Shown piece by piece: positions 19,001 through 27,152 of a DNA stretch of 44,038 nt. Origin of the DNA: a virus. The stretch's first letter is position 1. Each line of letters begins with the position of its first letter. The stretch lies in the IMG/VR virus record IMGVR_UViG_3300042355_000563, positions 1 to 44,038 of that record. One strand, given 5' to 3'. The notes beneath the pieces are model-generated. The model was not told the origin of the DNA, made no database searches, and saw only the letters and a program-made list of their open reading frames with translations. Position numbers and translations under genes: made by a program.

Positions 19001-19498
19001 ATTTAAGATGGGTGCCGTGCTTCCACTGATTTGAAAATTTATAGAATATCCAGTAGCTGACAATTTTTCATAAGATTGCCAACTATTTGTTCTTTTTATA
19101 TTCAGCGGTATTTCCAATTTATCAGAATCCGCAGTTAATGAAATTGTATTTGAAGAATCCACATTCTCAAAAATCAAAGAATCTTCAATTATATTACGAA
19201 CGTATATTGATTGTGTGAATGAATCTGTATAACCCTCGCCGCTTTCACCCAAAAAGAAACATCTAACCGTATACCATCCCGGTAATGTGTAATAGTGAGT
19301 AGCTGTTATTGAAGATGATGTAGTTCCATCACCAAAATCCCACATTATGTTTTGTTTTGAAACCTTTGTATCATCGCCAGTATCAAAAACTGGTATGAAA
19401 GTGAATGGTGTATAAGAAGAAGAATATCCACTGGTGGTGTGACTACCAGTGAAATCTAATGTTTGGAAATACAAATATCTAAAATTAGAATCTTTCAT
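16064..19498 (-). CDS. Giant virion protein with N-terminal PKD domain and NHL-like propeller
   Basis: 1,144 residues. A PKD fold is clear at about 30-103: WDFGDGTTSSS at 53-63, then an HYY turn and PGWYTV near 74-79. Residues about 490-780 show repeated NHL-like strands (NMWITLAAANRTIKVD, CVWVTYDD, NIWIIAKD, NVYVTKDYDKVVKV), suggesting a propeller. The C-terminal 280 residues are helical and may be the baseplate-facing end. PKD and NHL modules mediate surface and sugar contacts in other proteins. The ATG overlaps the stop of the gp6-like gene (TAATG), so it belongs to the gp25-gp6 operon, which argues for a wedge- or fibre-attachment role. Confidence 0.7.
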   Translation of the reverse strand: MKDSNFRYLYFQTLDFTGSHTTSGYSSSYTPFTFIPVFDTGDDTKVSKQNIMWDFGDGTTSSSITATHYYTLPGWYTVRCFFLGESGEGYTDSFTQSIYVRNIIEDSLIFENVDSSNTISLTADSDKLEIPLNIKRTNSWQSYEKLSATGYSINFQISGSTAPILNPDEYELDKYGHLKPYARIVGPVYNEQTDNIEFIPVYRVFTDSVEIYAVWHNNQFITNKITKDTPNSFFVGTSGTSTVYFLDDLFKEKDPNNETYTQTISSVVICGFDTDNFPDPNNKKIDQEIAVLNTIKSSAKVIKFFENISPRSLSITSNGLDEGNFDENGFVIRNNTFDIYRRKYTNTKIPFVIRAKDAFGSSCKFYTQFEYIKNNSDLDEGEMYISVLDSNSKEVSGVEIVNNFGELSSVEFGGFYKGYLKFNQPVSDVRIYSRIELPSISQRPSKINDFLIYHLNDSLLYDISFNKTAQTLDQKLLTFNVNSIQSVCVLGDFKGTTDFKFVDSELNLIGSFNISQSATNYKYISTFGIDDAVPYHTACDLDKNMWITLAAANRTIKVDNDLNLICTITPSITSTGLITPISVALDPLSCVWVTYDDTDGVPFIECYDAQTNTPVLSGQYTFDSKYQLADFVVDSERNIWIIAKDKTDVPDLLIKNDVLIRMTYTGSGSAYDVEYISLDGGSLWNLTLDVEENVYVTKDYDKVVKVLRSNNFFNIIYLNNPHIENGYDTPLAAIACTLKSVILILDNYNNRIYYFNTRINPDLIYTYDISLSGSGNLFAFGDWTGFKNFNTFLPRSTKNLNIIQGYSTVFSVDDETTALDVRKKNENYDPALQFKAYLFQDYLKDNENFNDDFMSNIIGTLSSDPVILGKKIYEKISNYVDNVSYIDTCNINALKSMYQMLGEEFWYFNKTDFDSPADLYRLIDLFSIKLSKLKGSRNKFAENLDDKGYDNVSIRENGGIPEYGINKGKKLDFFKTLLISGRLSKPIIIYERFSGNYNIVNTNLNESDYVVFEPYVISLAQHEFATQQMSDFILQENGVPIALEQIVDENTIDLEKYDRVYALSSYHPNWGWGLVLPKNWATKDIPKYYDFYEYIEGFDNTQNEGVINWSDSFTKISENISKNDWNLARQDMISRYLAKGLNLI

Positions 19499-21309
19499 TA
19501 TACTACAGTAATTTTATTAATTAAATCGGACTTATTATAAAGATATGGAAATTGGAAGTTTTCTAATTTGATATTTTGAATGGTTTGATTGATATCGATA
19601 GTTGGATAAAATGGATTCCAATATATAAAACTCAATTTATTTGTTTTACCAATAACTCCATTAACTTCACTTTGAATTTCAATACTATCAATCGAATCTA
19701 TAGATAAAAGTTTTAAACTCAAATCCCCCAAATCAACAAATTGTCCTATTTTGTTATTTTTAACATCAAAAAATTCATAAAATACATTTAAGACTTTTTC
19801 TTTTATACTGTCTTTAGATGATAAAGCATTTGCTTTTTTATAAATTATTAATTTTGAGTTTTCCGATAATTCAACTGACGCAGTTTCGCCCAAAGGAACC
19901 ACACCCAATCCGAATGCAACATAAACAGGATCTTCGAGAACAATATTTTGATTTATTACTTTAGATTCCAACAGAGAATCGTATATGAATTGTTTTTGTG
20001 AATCGAATAATGATATCGGGTCATTCAAATTATCTGGCATTTTGGGAACACAAAACAAATACACGTTATTGAAATCACACGCATTTCTGAATTTGATTTG
20101 ATTCAATAGATAAATTGGATCGGAATTTGGACGATCCAATCCAACATTGTAAAAATATTTTATGTATTTGTTAGTATATTCGTCGTTTGATAATACCGAT
20201 ATATCGTGAACAATATTGGCGAAATTTCTCTTTATAAATGTATTGTAATCACTTGCTGTTACTAATCTATTCTGCAAAGCAAAAATAGCTGGTACATTTT
20301 GTTTAATTTCAGACAAAGACTCGCCATCTACTGGTGGAATAGAAGCATACACGTTCCTTATTGAAATACCCGCCGAATTATTTGCATTCATGTAATTCGA
20401 ATCGGAAATATCATTTATAATTTCATCGAATTGTGTTGTCTTGAATGGTATGAGTGGAATATCGGATCTAAAATTACTACCTATGATTCCCAAATTTCCA
20501 TCACTCTCCAAATAATAAATTGCTACCGAATCACCAGTTTCCAATGCCTTCGCATTAATATCATTTCCAAATTTTAATTGAAAATGTCCGTATTCGTTTA
20601 ACTTTTTTTCATAATAATATGAAACATCTTTTGATAAGAAGATATTCGGTACTTCTTTAGCTTCCACCCATTTGTTTAAGTTAACTGGTTTTACAAAAAC
20701 AAATATATTATTAGTATCTATAAATTTGTTTGTGTTAGTTTCGTCTTCTGGATAATCGATATTGATTACGATTTCTTCAAAATCTTCACCGAGTGCAGTG
20801 TAAATCGGATATTCTTTGATTGTTCCCTGAAACATCAAATTTTCATTTCCTATTGATTGGATTATTTCAGATCCCGTTGTGATTTTTTCGAAAGTAATAT
20901 CTTTAACAAAAGTATATTTTATATTTTGAAATAATGTATAACTGAATCGCTTAATATTATATGAATTTGGTGTAATCGAATCACCAGCAGTAACTTCAAC
21001 TTTTAATTGTGCTGTATTTGCACCACGAACATTATAGTTTAACAACGAAACTATTTTATTCATGTTTTCTATTAAATCGGATTGAGAAAATAATGATTCC
21101 GATGCAGTCTGGTTCAAATAGAACAATAATACATGATATGTATACGCAACAACATCAACCAAACCCGATATATTACTACCCTCAAAATCGATATCAGTGA
21201 ATAATCCACTTTCTCTGAGTCGATTTGTGATTAGTTGCTTCATACTTACCGCATCAAATGCAGTATATGCATTTCTGGGTAAGTTAAATTCTGTAAAATT
21301 ATTCGCCAT
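19498..21309 (-). CDS. 6: Baseplate wedge protein, T4 gp6-like
   Basis: 603 residues, close to T4 gp6 (660). The N-terminal 100 residues carry the gp6/baseplate-J pattern: an early helix with LITNRLRESGLFTDIDFEGSN, then a helical stretch up to a NYNVRGANTA turn. The middle has the beta-domain typical of J-like wedge proteins, and a conserved INxxxRIVTASDYN-like stretch appears as QNRLVTASDYNTF near 345. gp6 dimers form the ring of the baseplate wedge. It directly follows the gp25-like gene, as wedge genes often do, and is coupled to the PKD protein downstream. Confidence 0.8.
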   Translation of the reverse strand: MANNFTEFNLPRNAYTAFDAVSMKQLITNRLRESGLFTDIDFEGSNISGLVDVVAYTYHVLLFYLNQTASESLFSQSDLIENMNKIVSLLNYNVRGANTAQLKVEVTAGDSITPNSYNIKRFSYTLFQNIKYTFVKDITFEKITTGSEIIQSIGNENLMFQGTIKEYPIYTALGEDFEEIVINIDYPEDETNTNKFIDTNNIFVFVKPVNLNKWVEAKEVPNIFLSKDVSYYYEKKLNEYGHFQLKFGNDINAKALETGDSVAIYYLESDGNLGIIGSNFRSDIPLIPFKTTQFDEIINDISDSNYMNANNSAGISIRNVYASIPPVDGESLSEIKQNVPAIFALQNRLVTASDYNTFIKRNFANIVHDISVLSNDEYTNKYIKYFYNVGLDRPNSDPIYLLNQIKFRNACDFNNVYLFCVPKMPDNLNDPISLFDSQKQFIYDSLLESKVINQNIVLEDPVYVAFGLGVVPLGETASVELSENSKLIIYKKANALSSKDSIKEKVLNVFYEFFDVKNNKIGQFVDLGDLSLKLLSIDSIDSIEIQSEVNGVIGKTNKLSFIYWNPFYPTIDINQTIQNIKLENFQFPYLYNKSDLINKITVV

Positions 21310-21316
21310 ATCAATT

Positions 21317-21799
21317 TTAATTTTTGTAAATATACCCTTTTTGATTTAATGAACCAAAAAGTTTCTGATTTCTAATATTTAATGCCGGGACATCGAACTC
21401 CACTGTTATATCATATTCATTCTGATCTTCATTCGGTACAACCGAAACATTGATCAAAACCATTCTAGGTTCAAATCTACCAATTCCGATTTTAATATCT
21501 CTTTTTATTTCATCGGCATTTCTTTCTGTTATTGGAGAAAATAAATATTTTAATAAATTTAATCCAAATTCAGGTGTTAGTATTTTCTCTCCCGGTGAGG
21601 TTGTAAATATATTATATATCGAATTACGTAATGCATCTAAATCAAAATCAGATTTAAAATCATTTTTTTCTGGATTTTGTGCTAATTCCGATCTGTTTGA
21701 TGTTCTCTCATCAGTATCCAAATGCAAATCATTGAAAATAAATCGTTTTCCCTCTATTCGAGGTGTTGTACGCAATGAATTTAAACGAATATTTGCCAT
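21317..21799 (-). CDS. 25: Baseplate wedge protein, T4 gp25-like
   Basis: 160 residues from the ATG at 21799. The longer frame to 21820 would have a poor start and would run through the TAAATA motif. The central part (about 55-150) is the GPW/gp25 fold: an ALRNSIYNIFTTSPGEK helix-turn with the family's hallmark RPG/SPGE loop, then FGLNLLKYLFSP, and FEPRMVLINVSV. gp25 is the lysozyme-like wedge component that contacts the sheath in contractile tails and is conserved across T4, P2 and type VI secretion systems. It heads the operon with gp6 and the PKD protein. Confidence 0.88.
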   Translation of the reverse strand: MANIRLNSLRTTPRIEGKRFIFNDLHLDTDERTSNRSELAQNPEKNDFKSDFDLDALRNSIYNIFTTSPGEKILTPEFGLNLLKYLFSPITERNADEIKRDIKIGIGRFEPRMVLINVSVVPNEDQNEYDITVEFDVPALNIRNQKLFGSLNQKGYIYKN

Positions 21800-21804
21800 A
21801 AAAT

Positions 21805-21810
21805 TATTTA
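21805..21810 (-). promoter_or_regulatory. TAAATA late-type motif for the gp25 operon
   Basis: CTAAATA ends 5 nt before the ATG at 21799. Together with the plus-strand copy at 21821-21826 it forms a compact divergent pair. Confidence 0.55.
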
Positions 21811-21820
21811 GAAGAACCAC

Positions 21821-21826
21821 TAAATA
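21821..21826 (+). promoter_or_regulatory. TAAATA late-type motif
   Basis: CTAAATA ends 5 nt before the ATG at 21832; no Shine-Dalgarno sequence. Confidence 0.55.
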
Positions 21827-21831
21827 TTGGT

Positions 21832-22371
21832 ATGGAAAAGAAATTTATTGATCTTTTGGAGAATACAATGCACCGCTATACTAGGGGTGGTTATTTGGTT
21901 GGGGATTATGTTAAATTTAAAAAGGGATTCGAAAAGGAAGATTTTTATAAAAATTTAGGTTCTAATGTAACAGATTTGATTCAACAAATGATCCAAAGTG
22001 GGTTGCATATTAGAGTAGTTGGAATTAAAAATCTTTATCCAGCTATATATCCCGGTAATGAAGAAACCGCAAATGGTCTTGTTTCATTAGATTTGGCATT
22101 GGATAATATGGGTGGACGTTATACACACCATGTAACTGTAGATCCATGCTGCTTACAGAGAATCGAATACTATCCAAACTTAGCACCCATTCCTGATGCT
22201 GTTAAAGCAGAAGATAAAACCATCATAAAACCAGAAGAGCATAAGAGAGATAGTAAAAAAACAGAAACCACCCATATAAAGGGTGGTAACTATGAACTAC
22301 CTACTGCTGATGTAAAAAACAAATACGCTAAAGAACCATATACAGCTAATTATCTAACTGGTCTTAGGTAG
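21832..22371 (+). CDS. Conserved T4-type phage protein of unknown function
   Basis: 179 residues. The start region (RYTRGGYLVGDYVKF at about 15-29) resembles uncharacterised proteins of marine T4-like phages, by memory rather than by search. Residues 1-120 are folded, with a beta-barrel-like GD.V.F entry and a DPCCLQRIEYY segment near 102-112. The last 55 residues are charged and probably disordered. It is one of few plus-strand genes, has a late-type motif, and its end overlaps the 3' end of the convergent clamp-loader gene by 18 nt. Virion location is possible but unproven. Confidence 0.6.
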   Translation: MEKKFIDLLENTMHRYTRGGYLVGDYVKFKKGFEKEDFYKNLGSNVTDLIQQMIQSGLHIRVVGIKNLYPAIYPGNEETANGLVSLDLALDNMGGRYTHHVTVDPCCLQRIEYYPNLAPIPDAVKAEDKTIIKPEEHKRDSKKTETTHIKGGNYELPTADVKNKYAKEPYTANYLTGLR

Positions 22372-23292
22372 GACATCGCACAATTTTATAAAACAAGCGA
22401 ATGCATTGATTTCCGTATCAATTACAAATGAATGCTTGCACATATGTTCGGCAATACTGAACATACACTCCTTTTTCTTCATTGAATCCAATTCAATTGT
22501 GTATATATGATTTAAAAGTGATTTTAAAAGGTCGTGATAATCGTTTTGAAACGTCATTTCGTTTGAAATGACGAATTTTCTAACCTCTATGGGATCACCC
22601 TTTCGTATAAGATCAAGCAATTTAATACAAAATTCAGTTGTACATGCGGTTTTTACAATTTTTAGTGTCCCACCTATAGAATACTTCTGCAATTCGTTAA
22701 TGGTTTTTCTGAAATCAGGGAAATTACCCTTAACCAATTCAACGAATTTTGATTTTTGATCTTCAGGAACGACGATATTCTCTTTTTTTAGAATAGCAAA
22801 ACAGTGCTTTACTGTATCTTGGATGTTATGATCAAAATTTAATGATTGACATCTACTTTGTATGGGTTGGATTATCTTATGACGATAATTTGCCGTCAAT
22901 ATAAACCGAGTATTGTTAGAATACTCCTCCATTACATTCCTTAATGCTCTCATTCCCTCACTGGAAATGCCATCACACTCATCTAATATGATGACTTTGA
23001 TTTGACCATCTAATGATTTGGTTTGTGCGAATGTGATTACCTTGTTTCTTATTGTATCAATACCATTTTCATCGGAAGCATTTATATAAAGGTAGTCACA
23101 TTTCAGAATATCCTTTACAAGAACCTTGGCTACTGTGGTTTTTCCAGTTCCCGGTCCAGAAACAAACAATAAATGTGGTATTTCCTTCTTTTCCTTGAAC
23201 GAATTTAGAATATCTCTAGTCTCTTTTGAGAGAATTGTCGATTCCAGATTAGAAGGTCTATACTTTTCGACCCATAAGTTATTAATATCCAT
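22354..23292 (-). CDS. 44: Sliding clamp loader ATPase, T4 gp44-like
   Basis: 312 residues from the ATG at 23292. AAA+ clamp-loader signatures are complete: WVEKYRP near 7-13, Walker A GPGTGKTT at 46-53, Walker B ILDECDG near 102-108, sensor 1 ILTANY near 131-136, and the SRC arginine finger at 146-148. T4 gp44 (319 residues) forms a tetramer that with gp62 opens the gp45 clamp for DNA replication; in T4 the loaded clamp also activates late transcription. The start sits one base after the stop of the dUTPase gene. No gp62 gene is visible in the window. Confidence 0.9.
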   Translation of the reverse strand: MDINNLWVEKYRPSNLESTILSKETRDILNSFKEKKEIPHLLFVSGPGTGKTTVAKVLVKDILKCDYLYINASDENGIDTIRNKVITFAQTKSLDGQIKVIILDECDGISSEGMRALRNVMEEYSNNTRFILTANYRHKIIQPIQSRCQSLNFDHNIQDTVKHCFAILKKENIVVPEDQKSKFVELVKGNFPDFRKTINELQKYSIGGTLKIVKTACTTEFCIKLLDLIRKGDPIEVRKFVISNEMTFQNDYHDLLKSLLNHIYTIELDSMKKKECMFSIAEHMCKHSFVIDTEINAFACFIKLCDVLPKTS

Positions 23293-23293
23293 G

Positions 23294-23761
23294 TTAAGCT
23301 CCAGAAGAACCAAATCCGTTTTCTCCTCTAGACGTTTCTTCGATATGAGAAGTCCAACTGATAACTGGTTCTATGGTATTATACACCACTAATTGTGCAA
23401 TTCTATCCCCTCTTTTAACTTCGTAGGGAGTATCTTCACTGTTATTGATCAAACTAATACCCAAATTGCCCCTATAACCATTATCAATTACACCGGGAAA
23501 TGCTGTAATTGAATGTTTGAAGTATAAACCAGACCTAGACTCAACCCGAATCCAATATCCGGGTGAAATAAAACCAATTTTCAACCCAACATCAACTTTA
23601 CATGTTGAATTAGCAGGAACAACAATGTCTTCAACTGAATAAATGTCATAACCAGTATCACCAACTAGATGTAAATTGTTATTTCTAGATGGTAACTTTG
23701 CATAATCATTTACTTTTTGAAAGCTAATGATCGGTCCTTGAGTAATGTTTATATTTTCCAT
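23294..23761 (-). CDS. dut: dUTP pyrophosphatase (trimeric dUTPase)
   Basis: 155 residues, normal for trimeric dUTPases. All five motifs are present: GDTGYDIYS at 34-42, RSGLYFK at 76-82, GVIDNGYRGN at 90-99 with the catalytic Asp and base-contacting Tyr, GDRIAQLV at 118-125, and the P-loop-like RGENGFGSSG at 145-154. It hydrolyses dUTP to dUMP and pyrophosphate, which keeps uracil out of DNA and supplies dUMP for thymidylate synthesis. Its ATG is separated by one base from the TGA of the glycosyltransferase gene, so transcription order is glycosyltransferase, dUTPase, clamp loader. Confidence 0.93.
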   Translation of the reverse strand: MENINITQGPIISFQKVNDYAKLPSRNNNLHLVGDTGYDIYSVEDIVVPANSTCKVDVGLKIGFISPGYWIRVESRSGLYFKHSITAFPGVIDNGYRGNLGISLINNSEDTPYEVKRGDRIAQLVVYNTIEPVISWTSHIEETSRGENGFGSSGA

Positions 23762-23762
23762 A

Positions 23763-24674
23763 TCAATTAAAATTATTTTGTGTTATTATTCTTTTGGCTT
23801 TTTGTAATCTATCTTTGTCTGACATTCCCATCATATGATGGACAAACTGTTTGCTCTTAAAGGTTTTAATTTTTAAATTAATATCATCAGTTTTCCTGAA
23901 ATGTGTATTATAAAGTTCATTAAAGAGAACGGAATTTATATTTTCGGCATAAATTTCGTTTATATTCTTCATTATAAAATCTAAAATATACAAATGCGAT
24001 AACACTATTGCATTGGAGCTTTGTACTTTTTTAATTTCTTCCAAAGAAGAATCAAAATTATCAATATCAATTGATATATTGCCATCCGTTTTCTTGCTTA
24101 AGAAAGAACAAACATTACGAATTAACTCTTCAAGAGCTTCCCTTTTACTAAAACACGACTGAAAATAACTATTAATTTCATCCATGTGTCTTTTGGAAAA
24201 TAAATTTGGTTCTTTCTCATACCAATCATTAAACATTTCCTGTTCCCACATTTTTTGTTTAAGAAATCTCGATCCTGTTTGTTCAAAATCTTTATATTTT
24301 TCCAATAATGTGGGTATTATGGTCTTTTTAAGAATAAAAGATCCAGCATTCAACGGTCTCCCACCATTTAATCCGTTTTCGGACATTATAATTTCTCTTG
24401 GTTCTTTTGAAATTACATCCTCCAATTTAATAGACCAATCATTTATAAGACAATCCGCATCCAAAACCCAAATGTAATCATATTCCTGCCATTTAATATG
24501 TTTGAAACATTCTATCTTCAACCACGAAGGATGGTTTCTAAATTCTTCAGACTTCTCGTTATAAACGAAATAATGATATCCATTTCGGATAGCATATCTT
24601 GAATTATGCGGAACAAAAATATCTACATAACTTTCAATTTCTTTTGTTATTGCTTGAATTAAAAATATTTTCAT
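23763..24674 (-). CDS. GT34-type glycosyltransferase (GMA12/MNN10-like)
   Basis: 303 residues. The first 150 residues fit the galactosyltransferase GMA12/MNN10 pattern: YHYFVYN near 33-39, HPSWLKI near 48-54, YDYIWVLDADCLI at about 65-77 with the DxD metal site at 72-74, the acceptor-loop LNAGSF near 108-113, and a WEQEMF helix near 143-148. A QFVHHMMG stretch near the C-terminus matches the family's final histidine motif. Between them is a helical insertion of about 130 residues that is not typical. The enzyme would transfer a hexose from a nucleotide sugar to a cytoplasmic acceptor, perhaps phage DNA, virion protein or a host glycan. Which one is unknown. Confidence 0.7.
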   Translation of the reverse strand: MKIFLIQAITKEIESYVDIFVPHNSRYAIRNGYHYFVYNEKSEEFRNHPSWLKIECFKHIKWQEYDYIWVLDADCLINDWSIKLEDVISKEPREIIMSENGLNGGRPLNAGSFILKKTIIPTLLEKYKDFEQTGSRFLKQKMWEQEMFNDWYEKEPNLFSKRHMDEINSYFQSCFSKREALEELIRNVCSFLSKKTDGNISIDIDNFDSSLEEIKKVQSSNAIVLSHLYILDFIMKNINEIYAENINSVLFNELYNTHFRKTDDINLKIKTFKSKQFVHHMMGMSDKDRLQKAKRIITQNNFN

Positions 24675-24702
24675 TTTATAGCGTTTGGAACAGTATCAAA
24701 TA

Positions 24703-25227
24703 ATGGATAGAAATCAAGACAAAACTCTTATAAATAGTTTTATGGATACAAATGATGTTGATGATCAAAATGTAGAGTCTACAGTAGATTCAATTTTAGA
24801 TCAATTGAAAAATTCAAATGCTTTAATGAAAAAAACCCAATCCGATTTATCGGAAGTGGTTTCAAAAGAAGATTTGGAACAATTTATAATAAATCATTCC
24901 AGTAAAATTATAAAAATGTCAACACAATCTTTAGATTATGTAAAAGATATTGTTGAATCCGCACCAACACCAGATGATATATCTGCTATGGCAGAATTGG
25001 TGAAATCCACATCAATTGCTTTAGATCTTTTAAATAAAATTGTTATAAATGATAAAAAACTCGACAATGCAGTTAAGATAAAGGAAATGGATATTCAAAG
25101 TAAGAAAGAAGAATTGGATGCTAAAGTTGGTGCTACTCTTCTTTTAAACAGAGAAGAGATAATGAAGCAACTTCTAGAGACTTCTAAAGTTATTCCAGTA
25201 GATTCTGAAGTTATAGATAAAAACTAA
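24703..25227 (+). CDS. Candidate terminase small subunit (gp16-like)
   Basis: 174 residues from the ATG at 24703. A shorter start at 24742 (residue 14) is suggested by TATAAATA 5 nt before it. The protein is almost all helical and acidic. The middle (about 70-120) has the layout of T4 gp16: a helix with SLDYVKDIVESAPTPDDISAMAEL, a proline-marked turn, then a long helix ending in lysine-rich coiled coil. gp16 recognises or regulates DNA ends with gp17. Size (T4 gp16 is 164) and helix pattern support the call, but the sequence similarity is weak and another coiled-coil role is possible. It overlaps the end of the convergent gene at 25224 by 4 nt. Confidence 0.5.
   Translation: MDRNQDKTLINSFMDTNDVDDQNVESTVDSILDQLKNSNALMKKTQSDLSEVVSKEDLEQFIINHSSKIIKMSTQSLDYVKDIVESAPTPDDISAMAELVKSTSIALDLLNKIVINDKKLDNAVKIKEMDIQSKKEELDAKVGATLLLNREEIMKQLLETSKVIPVDSEVIDKN
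24729..24736 (+). promoter_or_regulatory. Perfect TATAAATA inside the annotated frame
   Basis: The T4 late-promoter octamer lies 5 nt before the in-frame ATG at 24742. The 16-base string TATAAATAGTTTTATG is identical to that at 43111-43126. Confidence 0.5.
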
Positions 25228-27152
25228 ACAGCATTACCAGTCCATTTCGCAAATTTTATATACTCTACTGGCATTTTATCCAAATGTATAGCAAAATCTC
25301 TTCTGTTATTTTTCTTTAATACATAATCCCAGCAATTTTTATCCAAATACATTGCTGCAAAGTTACTCGCTTCTGCTGGATTGTATCTCGGTAATGGTTC
25401 TTTTGTATCTGCTATTGTTATTTTTGCACTGAAGCTGTTCGCTTTTAATGAAACTAATCTGCTAGTGAGACCATGTGGTAAGAATTCATCAATATTAAAC
25501 ACACTTTTATTTTCAGATACATCACCAAACTGTCTTCTTTCCGTGAAAACTTCTCCAGATTTTGTGGTGATCTCTATAATCATAACATCACCAGCTTTTA
25601 AATTGTATTGTTTAACAAAATTTGGTGGTAATGCAACAGTTCGTAATGGTATAATCATGTTTCCTCTGTTGCCAAGACCTATAAAACTACCAGAATCTGG
25701 GTTACCGCCACGCAACTCACCCGTATAACCATACTTGGTAAATGTAATTTGACCGGGACTAAAACTCAAAACCCTGCCATTCGCTGGAATATTGTTAAGT
25801 CCATCACCAATTTGTTGCTGTCCTGCCGTTATTGTTCCATTATTAGCTGTACTAGCTGTGGAATCTTGTAACGGTGGTAAGTTTGTATTGGAATTGGCAT
25901 TACTAGCACCGTCAGATCTTATCCCAGTGTTTGTGTTGCTTGTGTTTTGATTAATTTCAACTGCGGAATCTCTACCCCCCGATCCATTTTCATATGAATC
26001 ATATCGTTTTCTAACAGGTGCATCGTCATACATCCGAGCTTCTTTTGTATTTGGAACGTCAAGACCTCTTTTATATGTATTCTCAGTCACATATTGCCCC
26101 GGTGCATTGGTTCCTGTTATATCAACCAATGATTTCACATCGTAATTTCTTATTCCAATATATTTTCTTTTGGAAAAAGCCAAATTCATTGTAGGATCGT
26201 ATGGATTATATCTCAAACCATCGTCATACATTCTATAACAGTCACCTAACTTTGCTTTTATTTGTAATTGGACTTCGGAATATATCTGAGACTTAGCTCT
26301 TGCTGTATGGGTATCCCCAGTTAGTAACTCCCTAACACCAGAAATATCCGCTGGACCCGTTCCACCAAGTGGAGAAGATGATCCACCGATGGATGGCACA
26401 CCACCAACTCCAAGAGACCCCCCAGAAGTTGTCGATGATGATTGCTTGCCAGTAGCTGAATAAAAACACTGAACTCCCTTTTTATAGGCATATTCCGACA
26501 AAACTTTAATTTTTACAAATTCGGATCTGATTTGTGGTGGAATCTTGTTGAAAACATTCATCCCTATCCCCAAAGGAGGTGGTGTTGTTTCGCGATTCGT
26601 ATTACCAACCGATGTACTACCCACAAGAGACCTTCCTATGTCTGCTAAAGTTCCAATAATATCAGAAGACGGATAGAAATAATTACAAGGCGAGTTACAT
26701 AATCTCAAAAGTGTCCCTAATTTATTCAGAAAGTTTCGGTCATTGTTTATAGCTACACCATAACGGAATGAACTAATTCCATATTTGTTAGATGGTGTTG
26801 GATTATATGGACGATCTATTTTTCTAGCTATACTAAATGCCAAATTAACTTCCTCCAAAATTTGATCACTATAATACGGAGGATAGTTTTTAACTTTCCT
26901 AACGAAAAATTTTATTGTCTGTACATCCAAATCTGGTCCATACACAATAAACTTTTTTGCAAATGACCTCAAAGCGTTTAATGGATCTGAAGAACGCCTG
27001 ACATTTTTCCAATCATACATCAATTCCACTTCCAACGGAAATGCACTCAACAATTCACAATTGGTTGTATTTTTCTCCATGAAAGATGGATCAGGTCCAA
27101 TTGTAACTGCTTGCAAATATTGTGGAAATGTATTTCTATACAAAACACTCAT
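25224..27152 (-). CDS. Hub/spike-region virion protein with possible double-psi barrel domain
   Basis: 642 residues. Residues 1-225 are folded with no family I can name. Two Gly/Ser/Asn/Thr-rich linkers (about 236-266 and 400-445) flank a middle domain. Residues about 463-560 have a YGYTGELRGGNPDS, then GLGNRGN, then VALPP and LKAGDVMIIEI pattern that resembles double-psi beta-barrel domains, in which a small-residue turn precedes a G-D-x-I/V strand. The last 50 residues contain a compact Cys/Trp-containing tail. It follows the gp27-like hub gene, the slot of the gp5 spike-lysozyme in T4, but I see no lysozyme motif. A variant late motif TAAATT lies at 27159-27164, 6 nt upstream of the ATG. 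Confidence 0.5.
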   Translation of the reverse strand: MSVLYRNTFPQYLQAVTIGPDPSFMEKNTTNCELLSAFPLEVELMYDWKNVRRSSDPLNALRSFAKKFIVYGPDLDVQTIKFFVRKVKNYPPYYSDQILEEVNLAFSIARKIDRPYNPTPSNKYGISSFRYGVAINNDRNFLNKLGTLLRLCNSPCNYFYPSSDIIGTLADIGRSLVGSTSVGNTNRETTPPPLGIGMNVFNKIPPQIRSEFVKIKVLSEYAYKKGVQCFYSATGKQSSSTTSGGSLGVGGVPSIGGSSSPLGGTGPADISGVRELLTGDTHTARAKSQIYSEVQLQIKAKLGDCYRMYDDGLRYNPYDPTMNLAFSKRKYIGIRNYDVKSLVDITGTNAPGQYVTENTYKRGLDVPNTKEARMYDDAPVRKRYDSYENGSGGRDSAVEINQNTSNTNTGIRSDGASNANSNTNLPPLQDSTASTANNGTITAGQQQIGDGLNNIPANGRVLSFSPGQITFTKYGYTGELRGGNPDSGSFIGLGNRGNMIIPLRTVALPPNFVKQYNLKAGDVMIIEITTKSGEVFTERRQFGDVSENKSVFNIDEFLPHGLTSRLVSLKANSFSAKITIADTKEPLPRYNPAEASNFAAMYLDKNCWDYVLKKNNRRDFAIHLDKMPVEYIKFAKWTGNAV

